This document shows, piece by piece, positions 23,701-35,966 of a stretch of DNA of 64,000 nt. The translations under genes were made by a program, and so were the position numbers. The notes beneath the pieces are model-generated. The model saw only the letters and a list, made by a program, of their open reading frames with translations. It ran no database searches and was not told where the DNA came from. The stretch's first letter is position 1, and each line of letters starts with the position of its first letter. This stretch comes from Floccularia luteovirens (taxonomy: Eukaryota > Basidiomycota > Agaricomycetes > Agaricales > Squamanitaceae). The stretch lies in assembly GCA_009739215.1 (NCBI GenBank), contig VSJF01000006.1:868001-932000 (forward strand), given 5' to 3'.

Positions 23701-26700
23701 CCCCAATGGCCTTCAAAATCGCGGAGAGTGAAATAGACAGGGTATTGTCCAGGTCGACAGATTAGTATAGAGGCTCGCCTAACTCCACGAGCATTGAGAA
23801 CGTCGGTGTGCTGATTGATGAACTTTACAACTTCTTTGCTCCATTCAGCTTCGGACATATCATCCTCCTCGTTGAAGATACGTAAAGCAATGTTAATAAC
23901 GTTGGGAGGTTGGCTGTTTGATCCATATCTCTCACGGTACTGCCCAACGTCAAAGGGAGGTAGCATTGATACGACCTTGATGAATCCCTTCGAGAGAGCT
24001 GTCATATTGGGGAATGAGGCAATAGCACCTGTTCGTATAGGTTGAGACTGGTGACGATTGATCATGTACGTCAGGTCGCTGACGGAGGCGGAGCGGCGGT
24101 TTTCACTGTAAAAAGTTGAGCATGACAGTAATATAAGAAATTACAAAAAAGATTTACCCAAGACGGGGTGTTGAAGGTGGTGAGTGGGACTGTCCAAGAT
24201 TAAACCTCCATGTTACGACACTGGGAACTTCACCATCATCCATAGCATCTCCTTCCTCATAATCAAGCGAAAGGAGTGTATATGCCCTATATGCACGGCG
24301 AACATACACTTCGAAAGAAGCTGCATAGTCATTAGTATGAAGTCAATGAGTATATGCGCATATACTCTTACCAAGAATAACCATGGGATCCGAATGGCTG
24401 AAAAATGCGGGGAGGACATCATAAACTGTGTATCGGGAGTCACTGAGTTCTTTGAGAATCTCCGCTGAGGGCGTTTTTGGTCCAACGCCCTGTTCCCCGT
24501 AGAAGTTATTGCTTACTGAGTTCTTCAGGATTGCTTCCATTTGGACTAGACGTTCTTCGTAGGATGGCATTTGACCAAGGATAAGCACTTCACGTGCTTT
24601 CAATGATACCGAAGTTGACGACCTAACGTCATACAATTAGTAGCCACACCAAGATCATGAAGAAAGGGACCAACTTCGCTTCAAGAGCTGCCAAACCTTG
24701 TAAGGCCTTGTACAATCGACTCTCAGTGTTAGATACGTTCAGACTACTCGTCTTTACATAATCCAAGATTGCTAGGGCAAGCTTGGCCTTGCTCTGTGCT
24801 TTGATATGGCTGAGAACCAAGCTGACGACTTTGTCCAGGTTGTCCTTGTATTGTTCACGTAGCGCCAGCACTCGAGCTTCAATGCTTCCTCCAAACAATT
24901 TCTCTGTTTCTTCATAAAGGAAGAGAAGATTGGCGATCGTCTCCATTTCGTGATTCTTCATTCCACCTTGGTACCTTTCTAAGACACCGAAGAGGGCCTC
25001 GAGCTGTGAGCGGAACATTGTGCGATCTTGGGGAAGGACATTGTCCTGAAGATAATGATCGAGTATCTTCTTAATACGGACTGCAGGGAATTCGTGTCCA
25101 TCACCCTTGGATCTGGCTGTCTCCATTGCTGTCCTAATGCTTTCCTCAAGTTTCATAGGCAAGCGGCCAGAAAGCGCAGAAAGAATTGCTGTGACTTCAG
25201 AATAAGGTAGCTCGGGTTTGTGGAGCACTTCGATAAGCTCTTTGAGCGTAGGTGCCATGATTGCTTGGTTATCGAAGCCGTCCATAATGTCATGTAGAAT
25301 ACCTAAGCATCGGATCAAGCACTGGTGTGGTTTATTCCCAATAACTCCAGGGGCGCCCATAGGAGGTAGAAGTCCTTCGTATGGTTTGGCATGTTTAACT
25401 CGTGCGGGATCATCGAGAGTCAAAATTCCAAGAATATCCCCTGGTTCAAGACTAACACCAGGTTGTTTAACGAGTTGGACAATACCATCTTCTGAGGCTA
25501 CAAGGGGCATATACATCTTCATGACCTATCAAATAATATTAGTTTAATACTGGAAGACGTGCCCAAAGACAAACCTCTATTTCAGCATATTGTTCGCCAG
25601 CATTGACATGGTCTCCACTGTCGACAAGAAAACGTACTAGCTTCCCAGGACTCGGACTCCTCAGTTGTGTAGGATCATTCTCTTGTTCGATCAAGCATGT
25701 CTTCGCATCCACCATCAATCTCAATGCGCCGACCTCTTCTCTCCAATAAATGGAATGACTCTTTCCGTCAAGGAGAACAAGAAGTCCTCCATCTGCCAAG
25801 GGCCGCGCGCCAACCATGGTTCTTCCACCGTTCAGGTAGAGCGTCCATACAGTAGTGGAGGAGCGAGCAGCCGTAAATGAATAGCGGACGTTCTCGTAAA
25901 TGAAATCAATTCCAAATACTGTCTTCAATACGTCACGAGCAGGGACCTGACCCTTATCCAAGATACGTTTGTACTCTGTCCAGCAGGCCTCGGAAGCCAG
26001 ATAGGATTTGGTGACGGCACCGCAAATAACAGCCAATGTGGCATCGGGTCTTTCTGCAGTAAGTTTGTTGCTGATCAGGGAATCCAGCCAACCAGTAGTG
26101 ATGGTGTTCTCCTTGAACGCTTCGAGTTCGAGTAATTTGATCAAATATTCCACGGTTGTCCTGAAATCACCACGAATGCTTAATTCTTTCAAGGCGACAA
26201 TCATATTCTTCCGACTCTCGCCACGATCTTCACCATAAGCGAAAATATGGCCGAACTGAGAGTCGGCAAATTCATGCAACCCTCCGGCAGTACTAACAGA
26301 GAAGTATCCCCATACATTCGTACTCGAGCGGAAGTTGAGTTCTTGTAACGAACCGGACGAAGGTTTAAATCCTGCATCAGGGTTTTCTGCGGTAATACGA
26401 ACTGCTACGACATGGCCCTTCGGGCGAGGTTTGCGTTGGAGTTGGTTTGAATCAGGTTTCGTCATTTCGAAGTCTATTTCTGACGATCCATTCGGAGCCA
26501 CACCATAGAGTTGACGGATATCTCGGATGCGTGAAAGGGGTATTCCCATGGCGACTTGTAATTGAGCAGCTGGAAGATTTACTCCAGAAACCATCTCCGT
26601 GGTTGGATGCTCCACCTGCAGACGCGGATTCAGCTCTAGGAAGTGGAAAGAATCATCGGCGTGACTGTATAGGTCTGCATATATACATTAGTTTCGTGAA

Positions 26701-27979
26701 CCACTCTGATCTATGCCGGCTTACATTCAACGGTACCAGCACTAACATAGCCAACTAATTTTGAAAGGCGAACCGCGGCTCGTTCCATCTTTTCAAAAGT
26801 TTCTTCTTTCGCAATAGTGACAGGAGCCTCTTCGATGATTTTTTGATGCCGACGTTGCACGGAACAATCGCGTCCAAATAATGAGATGGCATTACCATAC
26901 TGATCAGCCAACAGTTGGACCTCTAAATGACGTGCTTGCCCAGCTAATTTCATGATGAAGATGGGAGAACCTATCGGAAGGAAACGAATGACTGTCTAAG
27001 AAAATAACAATTTCATAATAAATCAACCCACCAGGTATCTCTCCTGCTACGGCGTGATATGCGTTTTTGAAGGCATCAGCGTGTTCAACTTTTCTGATTC
27101 CTTTTCCGCCGCCACCTTCGCTGGCCTTGATCATAACTGGCCATCCGATTTGTTCAGCTTTTTTCAAACCCTCTTCGACACTCGTGACACAAGCGTCCGC
27201 GTATGCTTTATTCGGTACCGTAACAAATCCTGATTCCGATAGGACTGTATCAGTAATGCCCGATCCCGACCAGGGCATTGTGGGGACATTGGCACTTTGT
27301 GCAACAATAGTACTGGAGATTTTATCGCCTAAACTTCGCATTGCGCTTCCAGGGGGACCGATGAATACAATTTTGTTTTTGCTAGCAGCGAGGCCTTCCG
27401 GAAGACGCGGGTTTTCAGAAGCGTGACCCCATCCGGCCCACACAGCATGCACCCCAGCTCGTTCGGCAACATCGACAATGAGATCAACGTTGGCGTAGTT
27501 ATTATTGTTTGAGCCGCCGGGAACCTCTATATAGCGGTCGGCCATCCGAATATATTCAGCATTTACTTTGAGATCTTCTGGAGTTGCCATTACGGTAAAT
27601 TCGACCTGACGTTCACTCCCAAAAGTCTCGTAACTCCATTGACGAATAGATCGGATTTCTTTGACAGCAGCAATGCCTACATAGGCTGTGAGTTGTTAAC
27701 CCTAGAGTTATTGAGAAGACGCACCATTATTGGCAATGAGAACCTACAAGATGTGAAAAGAAAAAAATCAGTGATCGAAAAGAGAAAGAATGTGATTAAA
27801 AGCTCACTTTTGTTATAACAGTATGACCACCTTGAGATTTTACAAAATCGCGTACACTACTTGCTGGAGCTTTGTCCAGGGAATTTCCGCCTTGAAAAGT
27901 AGATGAGCAGGGGGTGAATCTGATTGAGGGATAACAGACCTATGAAATGCTGAACTTTTGAGTGGTCGTAGACCGACAT
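20770..27979 (-). CDS. ACC1: Acetyl-CoA carboxylase (cytosolic, multidomain)
   Basis: Eleven exons (27940-27979, 27808-27890, 27725-27743, 27032-27676, 26725-26970, 25575-26674, 24675-25525, 24372-24622, 24158-24320, 21250-24105, 20770-21199) give 2227 aa, the length of yeast Acc1. It makes malonyl-CoA, the committed step of fatty-acid synthesis. Order: biotin carboxylase ([34 protein letters not shown]-grasp loop [26 protein letters not shown]), biotin carrier EVMKM with biotinyl Lys714 directly after the exon 6/7 junction, long central domain, then the carboxyltransferase ([48 protein letters not shown]). Exon 3 is only 19 nt. The ATG at 27979 starts [19 protein letters not shown], as in relatives. 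No frameshift or missing motif was found. Confidence 0.97.
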
Positions 27980-28062
27980 GAGAGCGAAGGGAAGCAAGCA
28001 CAGAAAAGTGAGAACAGAAGGGGGATGGAAAGGAAAGCAAGGAAAGCAAGGAGATGGGGTTG
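27980..28062 (-). promoter_or_regulatory. CT-rich leader of ACC1 with a small tandem repeat
   Basis: Read on the minus strand, the 80 nt before the ATG are almost all pyrimidine, as in the core promoters of many strongly expressed fungal genes. On the plus strand a 9-nt unit (AAGGAAAGC) is repeated in tandem near 28030-28050. Confidence 0.4.
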
Positions 28063-29038
28063 TTATAAGGCAGCAGTGAAGACGCTTAAGAATTTGACGT
28101 CTGTTCACTGGGGTCAGAGTTATGATCGGCCCCAAAATTCTGTGATGTCTATTACCTCAGCTACTGTCGACCCTGTCATTGCAAACAACGATGTTGGTTA
28201 CAATGTGTTATATCAGTGGTTTGCTAGTTTTGTATTTCAGCTTTCATTGCTTAGATACTATAGTAGAACGTAGTACTTGTACATATCAATTATCGCGTCG
28301 TTGAATTGGCGAGGTTGCCATGTCGGAGATAACATGACCTACCATCTTTGGACTTGACTATGTCAAATGTCACAGTAACTAAACTCATGACTGATCGAAC
28401 TAGCAGGCGAAAGTATCAAACTTCATACTACATCATATATATAGTGGTACCCTGTTTAACGTTTCACATCGCCCTGTCAATCTGATACGCCGCCAGTTTC
28501 CACCCTCGACGTTTATACCTACAAGTCTATCCCCATTGTTTTTCACACTTTTCCGTCAAAGTCCTGAATCGGCTATAATGTGCATGGTCAATCTAGTTCA
28601 TGCTGACTTGTCTCTTAACAGAATCGACTATTTGAAGTGGTGATATCTCCTGAGACACAGGGGATGAGCTCATTCACCGACTTTCGCCAATATACACTCT
28701 GAATATTGTTCACTGTTATCCTCCGGTACTCATGTATTGGAAAGCCCGAATAAGTCGTTTTCAAAATTACAAACGCTTGTCCTCCAACGGATTGATGTTA
28801 TACCCGTTATATTGTTTCTCCAACATCTCCTACGGCCAATCACGTCGGGATAGTTTGTGGAGAGATGGAAAGTCCCTAGCATGAAACCTTGCAGATATCA
28901 GTGGCTTGCATTCCAATAATGTAAAACTAGGATATAATAAGCCAAACTCAAGTTCTGTCAAAAGTTTTCATTATGTCACAGAAATGGTGGTACACGATTT
29001 GATGAGTACAATATGTCTGAGACCACACCGACACCCTT
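28063..29038. other. Spacer between ACC1 and ARPC2
   Basis: About 1 kb with no supported gene: the rest of the ACC1 promoter and the 3' region of ARPC2. Only short frames without motifs occur. Confidence 0.4.
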
Positions 29039-30234
29039 TCATCGAGTTGCCATGGTCCTGCCACTATACAAAGTAAAAAGATTACCAGCCCATTACTCGA
29101 CCAAAATACGGAGGAACTCACCTTATTGTTTTCCTTTCCGTAGTAGCAACCTCCGTCTTAGCCCTATTAAGCACCTTCTGGAATTCCGTCACACGATGTC
29201 TCATCCTAGAGTGCATATACGCCTTGGAACACTTGATATGATAATGCAAGTAATCGCGGAACAATTGAATATGGGAGATAGTTGCAGATGCCACGTTTGG
29301 ATTTGCGAAATGCGCAGGGAATAAAACGAATGTGACGTATCCGATATCTTCTGAGCTGCGTAGCCCTGGGACGTGACGTATTTCAAGAGGTGGATCCCGA
29401 TTGGTGTATAAGACTTGAGGTGCATTTTGTATGGATGGTTGGCGCCGGGCGTCAACAAATTCCTGATAAGATGTAAGCAATGGGTATCACTACATGATAT
29501 AAGAACGTACCTGCAAGAACACTTTTCCAAAAATTCTATCCGTCTCATCTGCGAATATAGTTGAGAATATAACGGTGACACGATCTTGCGATGCCTGAAC
29601 GTATATCGCTTCTTCGTCTCGATAGTGTATCTGCATCAATTCCCCTTGCCCTCCAGAACTTTCAAGTTGTTTCTGTGCTTTGAATGCACGTTCCAGAGGT
29701 GCAGCAATGGCATTCCGCTTGAATAAAGCGAGAGATTGGACAAGCGCATCTCGACTTTCTGTTATGAAGAAAGAGGGTTATTCATATGTATACATTAAAT
29801 CATATGCAGCCAACTACCTTGATCAGCGGGCACCTGCTCCAAGTCAATCGACATACTAATATTATACTCTTGTTCTGCCTGATTCAAAAGCAGAGGCCCA
29901 TATTCACGCTTCAAGATATCCATAGCACCATAGTTCACAAGCTCATCCCAGCAACGAATATGCATAGATAAAAGAAGGACGGTCTTCTTCTCTGGCGTAG
30001 ATAGATGGAAGCGCACACCATCGTAATCAACAAATTGTACATCGACAGTCGACGGTCTATATTTGATTTCAATCTTCAGCTATCAGTTGAGAAAGAGAGG
30101 TTCTTGCACTTGCTTGGTTATCTTCTCCGTTATTGTATTTTGTATGATAACATTGTGCGGCTGGAAATCGAGAGATTCTGCTTCAGCTGAGGTCTTATTG
30201 AGTAACTGCGGAGGCTTACTTCTAGGAGAATCAT
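29039..30234 (-). CDS. ARPC2: Arp2/3 complex subunit 2 (p34)
   Basis: Exons 30220-30234, 30110-30160, 29818-30073, 29511-29758, 29122-29462 and 29039-29063 give 311 aa. The subunit forms the core of the Arp2/3 actin-nucleating complex and contacts the mother filament. The first exon is five codons, MILLE, and splices to [13 protein letters not shown], the family N-terminus. Then come [85 protein letters not shown] and the most conserved block [20 protein letters not shown]. The 36-nt intron 30074-30109 is unusually short, but removal is forced by an in-frame stop and restores the family reading. A last 25-nt exon gives SGRTMATR. Confidence 0.92.
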
Positions 30235-30887
30235 CGTAATGACTTGTGCACTCTGGTAACACGTAAAATAATCCTTCTAGATGGGTCCTAATTCAACGGG
30301 GACACTAGTAAGAGCGATATTAGTGACACCAAGATGATGTCTCTTCACTCTCTAATCTCTGCCTAATTGAATTCGGGAGTGATGTCACATGACACACGAT
30401 GAAGGCATCTCCTTCTGAATCTCAGCCAGTGATGTTATCTCTTCCTAACAACATATCACCCTATTGTATATGTACATATTGTAGTTAATCCATATACCTT
30501 CATACAGCCTTCAATCCACGTAAACACATGAAGGTATTAAGTGAGAGTGTCCATCCATCTCCGCGAACAAGGTGGGGTTGAAAAGAATAAACGAGTTAAC
30601 AAAAAAGTCAGTGAAAACGTTGTACTAGAAAAGAAGAGTTCAAAGGGAGAGTGCGATGCGGAGGATAATATGTGGATGACCGGTGGTTAAGCAAAACCCA
30701 AGTGGGGAGTTGGTGCATTAAGCTCAGATCGAGGGGGGTAATAATGATGGGGTAAGAAACGGTACGACCAAATGGGTGATTTTTTTCGGTTTGTGATCGC
30801 AGCAAGTCTAAATAACGGAATGGGTTGGAAAGAGGAGGAAAGTGTACTTGGGGGTGGTAAAGAAATTAAAGCATAAAGTCCAGAATC
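30235..30887. other. Spacer between ARPC2 and the Zds1-like gene
   Basis: 653 bp with the ARPC2 promoter and the 3' UTR of the Zds1-like gene. No supported ORF. Confidence 0.4.
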
Positions 30888-33774
30888 CTATTTTCTTCGT
30901 TGTTGCTGCCACATTGCTAGCGGCATATCTTCCTCCTCTCCTGTCCCATTGGCTATAGGCCGACCCTCACTGGTACGCGGCCGTCTACCCCCCACAATCG
31001 GAGGCGTGGGATCTTTATGTATCCCCCCATTGGCCCATGGAGTTGTGGAAACAGAAGCTGTTGCAGATAATGATCGCCCAGGTATTCTATTCCCTCCAGC
31101 TCCAGTCATATCCTGTGCAGCAATATTAAAGTTGTTCTTCACAGGTTGCTGTCCATAATTAACTGGAGGGGACCGCGAACGGCGTTGTGGACCTGGGGGA
31201 GGAGATGGCGAAGTGTGTCCACGCTGCATAGGTTGTGATTGCTGTTGACCTATCCAAGTCGGTTTATCAGCTGGCGGCATTGCACCAGGGGGTAGCCTTT
31301 GTTGTTGCTGTTGCAGTGGTTGGTTATCCTGGGAATAATAAAAATTGTCTGATATCTGGGGTTGCAATTGTTGCTGAGCCTTTTGCTGGTTTACATATGA
31401 ATGAGGCGGCTGCTGTTGCATACGCGGGTATTGCTGAGGGAGTTGCCCATTCGCAGGATTATTTGGACCTTGTGTTCGATTCATCTGCTGTTGCTGATGT
31501 TGTCCGGAATAACCACTGTACTCTTGCTCCATTACGCGATGTTGCATCTCGTACTGCGGGCCTTTGATGGGCATTTCAGCACGGCGACCTCCTGCAGGTG
31601 AGCCTGCAGCAGATTTCGTCAGTGAACTTCTCCTTCCTGATTCCTTCTTCCTCGATTCTATCTCCCAATCTCGCTGTTCCTTCTCCGACCTCTCCCGTTC
31701 TAACTTCTCCTTCTCCGCCTTCTCTCGCTCCTGCCTCTCTCTTTGCTCCCTCTCTTCCTTTTCTCGTTGTTCCACCTCTATTTCATTACTCTCATTTGTT
31801 ACCTGCTGCCCATTTGTACCTCCTGTCGTTGTTGCCGTACCGTTTGCACCCGATGTAGCCGTCGTGGGCGATTGATTTTGTGCCTTATTGATCACACCCA
31901 GATACCAAAACATCAGATTGCTTATGAGAACCTGCTCATAGAGAGGGCGTCTCGGATTCGCCAATTTGATGTGACTTAGTCTGTAAATTGCTCGCTCTAC
32001 GTGGATGGGATATCTTGCATAAGAATTCGGGCCAGGTGCTAATCCTGGAGAAGATGGGGAAACATATTGTTTCGAAGACTTGGAAGCCCCGAGAAGAGCC
32101 TGTGCTGCTTCACGACCTGCGTTAACTCCATGGACTAGGGGAGGAGGATCTTCTTGCTTTTTCTTTCCCCCACCAAACAACGACCCAAAAAAGCTCGAAT
32201 CCTTCTCTTTTTCGGCAGATGCTCGTTCACGGTTTTCTCTGTCCTTCGCACTCTTCTTAGCACCTTTGTCACTACTCCACTTTCCAAACAGCCCTTTTTT
32301 GTCCTTTTCTTTGTCTTTGCGTTGTTGCGCGGATGGTGGGCTAGATGTCACGGGAATTGTTGAAGGAGGTGTATGTACAGCAGGTGAACTTGGGGATGGT
32401 GTGATATTGGGTGCTGCAGATGGTGATGGTGTACGTGACGGAGCTGTTTGCAGTTCAGTGGGTTGCGGTGCAAGTAAACGTTGTGGTTGTGGTTGATGAA
32501 TGATAGGGACAGCGGGTTCAAGTGGAACAGGTGGTACTTCAGGGATCGGGACTGGTAGAGCTGGTGGTGGGGGTTGTGAGGAAGGTGGCAGCAGGTCTTG
32601 TAATGGAGAATCTGGAGACGTTACAATCACAGGGGCAGGAAATTCATCCTCTTCTTCGTCATCCCTAGCATAATAACCATAGATCATAGTCTCCTCTGTG
32701 AAAGAATCTGGTCTGTGGCTACCAGTACTGCCATCATCTGAGAAAGTTTGGCGACGTTGAGATAGTACTCCTGATTCGTCACCATGATCACTCGTAGACA
32801 ACTCGCTAGAAGTCCGGGTATCATTAGTCGAGTGTGGAAGTGACGTTTTTCCTCTCCGCGAAGATCCAAAGCGGTGACCACCCCCATCGCCAGCTAAGCC
32901 GGGCTTTCGAATCCTTGTGCGTGCAGTCCGCCGTAGAATCTGACCCGGAGGAGGAACTATGATCGGTGCATCTGCTTCGTCACCCATCTCGGGAATCTCT
33001 TCCATTTGACCAATAGCTGCTTCAGTGTGAAAAAATATTGTATTTCCCATCTTATCAGAACGCACCTGAGGGTGAGATATTCAGGCTCAAACTCCTTCGC
33101 AAAACATTTCTCAGCCTTGAGGGATCGTCACTAGTTGATGCTTCTTCAGCGAGTTCCTCCAATCGTTGTAGGTCAGACATCGTTAGTTGAGGTATCCTTT
33201 CGACATATAGGCTACTGCGATTTCTTCTGAGAGGCACCACTTTCTCATCTTCAACCCCATCATTCTCAGAAGGTTTGTATTGTCTGCTCAACATCGATTT
33301 CTTTCGACCCAGACTCGAAGTTGATGACACCGACGGAGATCTGTCTAACAACGTAGAACCATCGGAATTTGAAGGGGATCTAGCATGCTCTTTGAGAAAT
33401 TCGCGAAACCCAGCTGGTGCGATCTCTGGATGGAGGCGTGCTGGAACCCAAAACAAATGGAATGGATCATCAGCAGGATTTGTGGGGTTGTCATCTACGA
33501 CATGACTGGTGGTGGAGGTGCCCTCAATAGGCTCAAATGATGATCCGCTCTCGTGTGAGCTGCTTGAGGAGTCGCCATCAGGGATCAGAGACGAAGGACT
33601 TGTTGATCCACCTGACCAGTAGCTTGTTGTTGGAGACGATGGGAGCGAGCTATCTGGCAAGTCTGGGTCAATTATGAGTGCGCCTTGAGTAGTGGAGCGC
33701 CTTCGAATGTCTCGCAATGCCTCGACCTCGCGTTGTATTTCATATTCAGAAGGATGCAAGGTGCGAGCAGCCAT
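30888..33774 (-). CDS. Zds1/Zds2-like polarity and mitotic regulator
   Basis: Two exons (33066-33774 and 30888-33019) give 946 aa from the ATG at 33774; an ATG at 33837 would add 21 residues. Zds proteins bind PP2A-Cdc55 and promote Cdc14 release and mitotic entry. The identifying region is the Zds C-terminal domain: ERAIYRLSHIKLANPRRPLY, then QVLISNLMFWYLGVIN (about residue 610). The N-terminus starts MAARTLHPSEYEIQREVEAL, followed by long Ser/Pro-rich disorder and a DDPFHLFWVPARLHPEIAPAGF motif also typical of the family. After the Zds domain comes a strongly charged coiled-coil stretch of EREKEEREQRER type and a Gln-rich region (plus-strand 31240-31560). Ends MALWQQQRRK-like, basic. Confidence 0.8.
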
Positions 33775-34323
33775 GAGGAGATTGAAAGCGTGTAGAGGGT
33801 ATTTAGCTGTTGTGCACCCACTTGGAGTCGGCAGCAACTGTTTGGTAGGTGAATAAGCTTGAGAGTTTCACTGTGAAGAGCGCTCGCGTCGTTGAGGACA
33901 GCCCAAGTTTGATAGAAGAACAAGACGTGGTTGGCTGGAGCCTGTAGTGAGCAAGATGTAATTTTGCCACAACTCCGCCAAGCGCTTGCTGGCTTCCCTG
34001 ATCTCATATTCTCAACAGCAGTTCATTGTACCTCAGAAGAGGTACATTGGACTTTAATGATGCTTCATTAATTTTTGCCTACTGTACAGACTGTACATAT
34101 TATACAATGTTTTTAAGGAGAGATGCTACAGACTCTCAAGACAAAGATGGTCTCGTGAGACTCTCAGATCCAATTCTTCTATTAGAAGTAAAAGTCATGG
34201 AAACAAGTCTGACTCTTGATCAGGCCTCAGGCCTCAGGACTGATCCACGGAAATATCATGACATTTTTCTGTTGCACAAAGGCAAGATAAGAATCTCCAT
34301 GCACTAGAAGAACTCAGCATGCG
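33775..34323. other. Promoter region of the Zds1-like gene
   Basis: 549 bp. Open frames here (up to 111 codons) overlap the start of the Zds gene in other frames and look non-coding. Confidence 0.35.
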
Positions 34324-34678
34324 CTACCTTCCACCAGGTGAAGCACCGGCGGATTGTGCCATTATTGCTGTGTTTTCCCGGCGAAGTTCCTGAATAACAG
34401 CCTGTCGTCCGCAAGTCAATTTGCAAACGCAGACCAAAGCATAACGGCACAAACGGCAAGAGCTTCAGGGTTGACTCCACTCTCAATCATCCCAACACAT
34501 GTTGCAAGCGTCTCCTTATCCAGTTGAGTGTTCAGAAGTTGGGAGATCTCATATAGAACTGTCAAAAAAGGCGCCTCAGTGTATGAGAAACAGCTCGATA
34601 AGTTCTGAAGTGATGAACATACGCACTGTCAAGGGTTTGTTGAGCAGATGCGATACGTTCGGACTCTTTCGTTGACAT
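34324..34678 (-). CDS. MZT1: Mitotic-spindle organizing protein 1 (Mozart1)
   Basis: A tiny three-exon gene (34627-34678, 34455-34558, 34324-34401) of 77 aa that simple ORF finding misses. MZT1 binds the N-termini of gamma-tubulin complex proteins and is needed to place and activate gamma-tubulin complexes at spindle poles. The spliced protein reads [17 protein letters not shown], then [35 protein letters not shown] and [16 protein letters not shown]. It aligns along its whole length with the family core ([41 protein letters not shown]). Both introns restore conserved residues. Short promoter of 238 bp shared with TMA16. Confidence 0.9.
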
Positions 34679-34916
34679 GACAAATCTGAACTATGTAAGC
34701 TGAAGTTTTGAAGCAAACCAACTGGTATATGGTTGATGGAAGACGGTTACAAAGAAGAAAACGAATATTGAATTCGAATGTGTAGCTGATGCTGAATTAA
34801 GTTGCCGTTGATAACAGTGTCTTGTCCAACCTGTGTTCCTCATTTACTTTCTCTCACGTGTGATTAACCCCGTTAATAATACAATCATTTACTTCAACAA
34901 ATTTCTGATTACCACC
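34679..34916. promoter_or_regulatory. Divergent promoter MZT1 / TMA16 with CACGTG
   Basis: 238 bp between two start codons, with a CACGTG box at 34855-34860. Confidence 0.4.
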
Positions 34917-35734
34917 ATGGCACCCTCAAAATCAGGAAAACCTTCTTCAAAAGTGCCACTAAAGAAAGAGAAGGTCCACCACCCAGCCTCCCGAAAAGCC
35001 GGTCAACTTGCAAGACATGCTCTTCGTAAGGGCAAGTTGGGCAATCTGGCGTTGAAACGCGGCCAAAAACACAATTCACTTGGTCAGCAAACTTCGTATT
35101 ATACGGTCTTCTTAAGCCTTACTAGGTGCCTTGTAGTCGACGTATATGGCTTTTTCTACCATGCTATCCCCGATGAGGGTGTCTTGTCTCTGGAAGATCT
35201 TCACAGTATCGTCCGTGATGTTTGGTTAACACGTGTGGATGAAGATTTAGAATACGAGCGATCCATAAGGCGAAAAGGACGGCCTAAGAGCACCAAAGAG
35301 ATAAAACTAGAAGAGATAAAACTTAGAGAAGCGGAAATATATCGCACTGGCATGGGTGAGCAAATGATGGTGGTCTGACCAGTATAAATCCAATATTTAC
35401 ATTTTCAAATTTAGATGTGCCCGATCTTACTCATGAAGCTACTGTAGAACTCTTTCGTCGTTGGGATCAAAAAGAAGTCGCATATATCCAACTATTGAGA
35501 TTCATCAGGATATCTGGTAGCAACCCCACCTCTGTTATTGTATCAAAACCCGGGAAGCATATATCGATTCTAGAATCTGACAATGCACGCGAGACACACT
35601 CGCCGGATGGTAGAATGGATATTACAGCCACGTCCACTGAACCACATACATTTTCACAACCGATCCTTGTCCTTAGAGTCACTATCACATTTTTCCAGTA
35701 CGATAACTATGGATTCAACATGATTAACCTATGA
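34917..35734 (+). CDS. TMA16: Translation machinery-associated protein 16
   Basis: Exons 34917-35082, 35137-35355 and 35415-35734 give 234 aa. TMA16 associates with late nucleolar/nuclear pre-60S ribosomal particles. Seen: a lysine-rich start, HHPASRKAGQLARHALRKGK, then SLVDVYGFFYHAIPDEG restored across intron 1, LHSIVRDVWLTRVDEDLEYE, a basic GRPKSTKEIKLEEIKLREAE helix, and the closing EATVELFRRWDQKEVAYIQLLRFIRIS. The last 60 residues after the family end are Ser/Thr-rich and poorly conserved; the true stop may be reached by a further splice. The start follows a good ACCACCATGG context. Confidence 0.85.
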
Positions 35735-35966
35735 ATAACAAAGCACAGATGTTCTCGGCCCGTGAATTGCTAGTAATTAATTCAAAACTTATGTGAGAAT
35801 CACAAGTGTCTCGGTCAGCACATACATACATATATAGCTCAGACCACAATATCCTTGACATGCTGATTGGTTTTATCATCAGATAACTGTGTTTTCTATC
35901 AAAGTGAAACATACTGGCAATAGCTGTTCTCATTCCTCTAACCCCTGACAGCCCGGGAGTTTACCC

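Noticed and set aside
21246..24065. Many plus-strand open frames of 60-160 codons inside ACC1
   Set aside because: They are antisense shadows of a fully conserved ACC1 coding strand and show no domain of their own.
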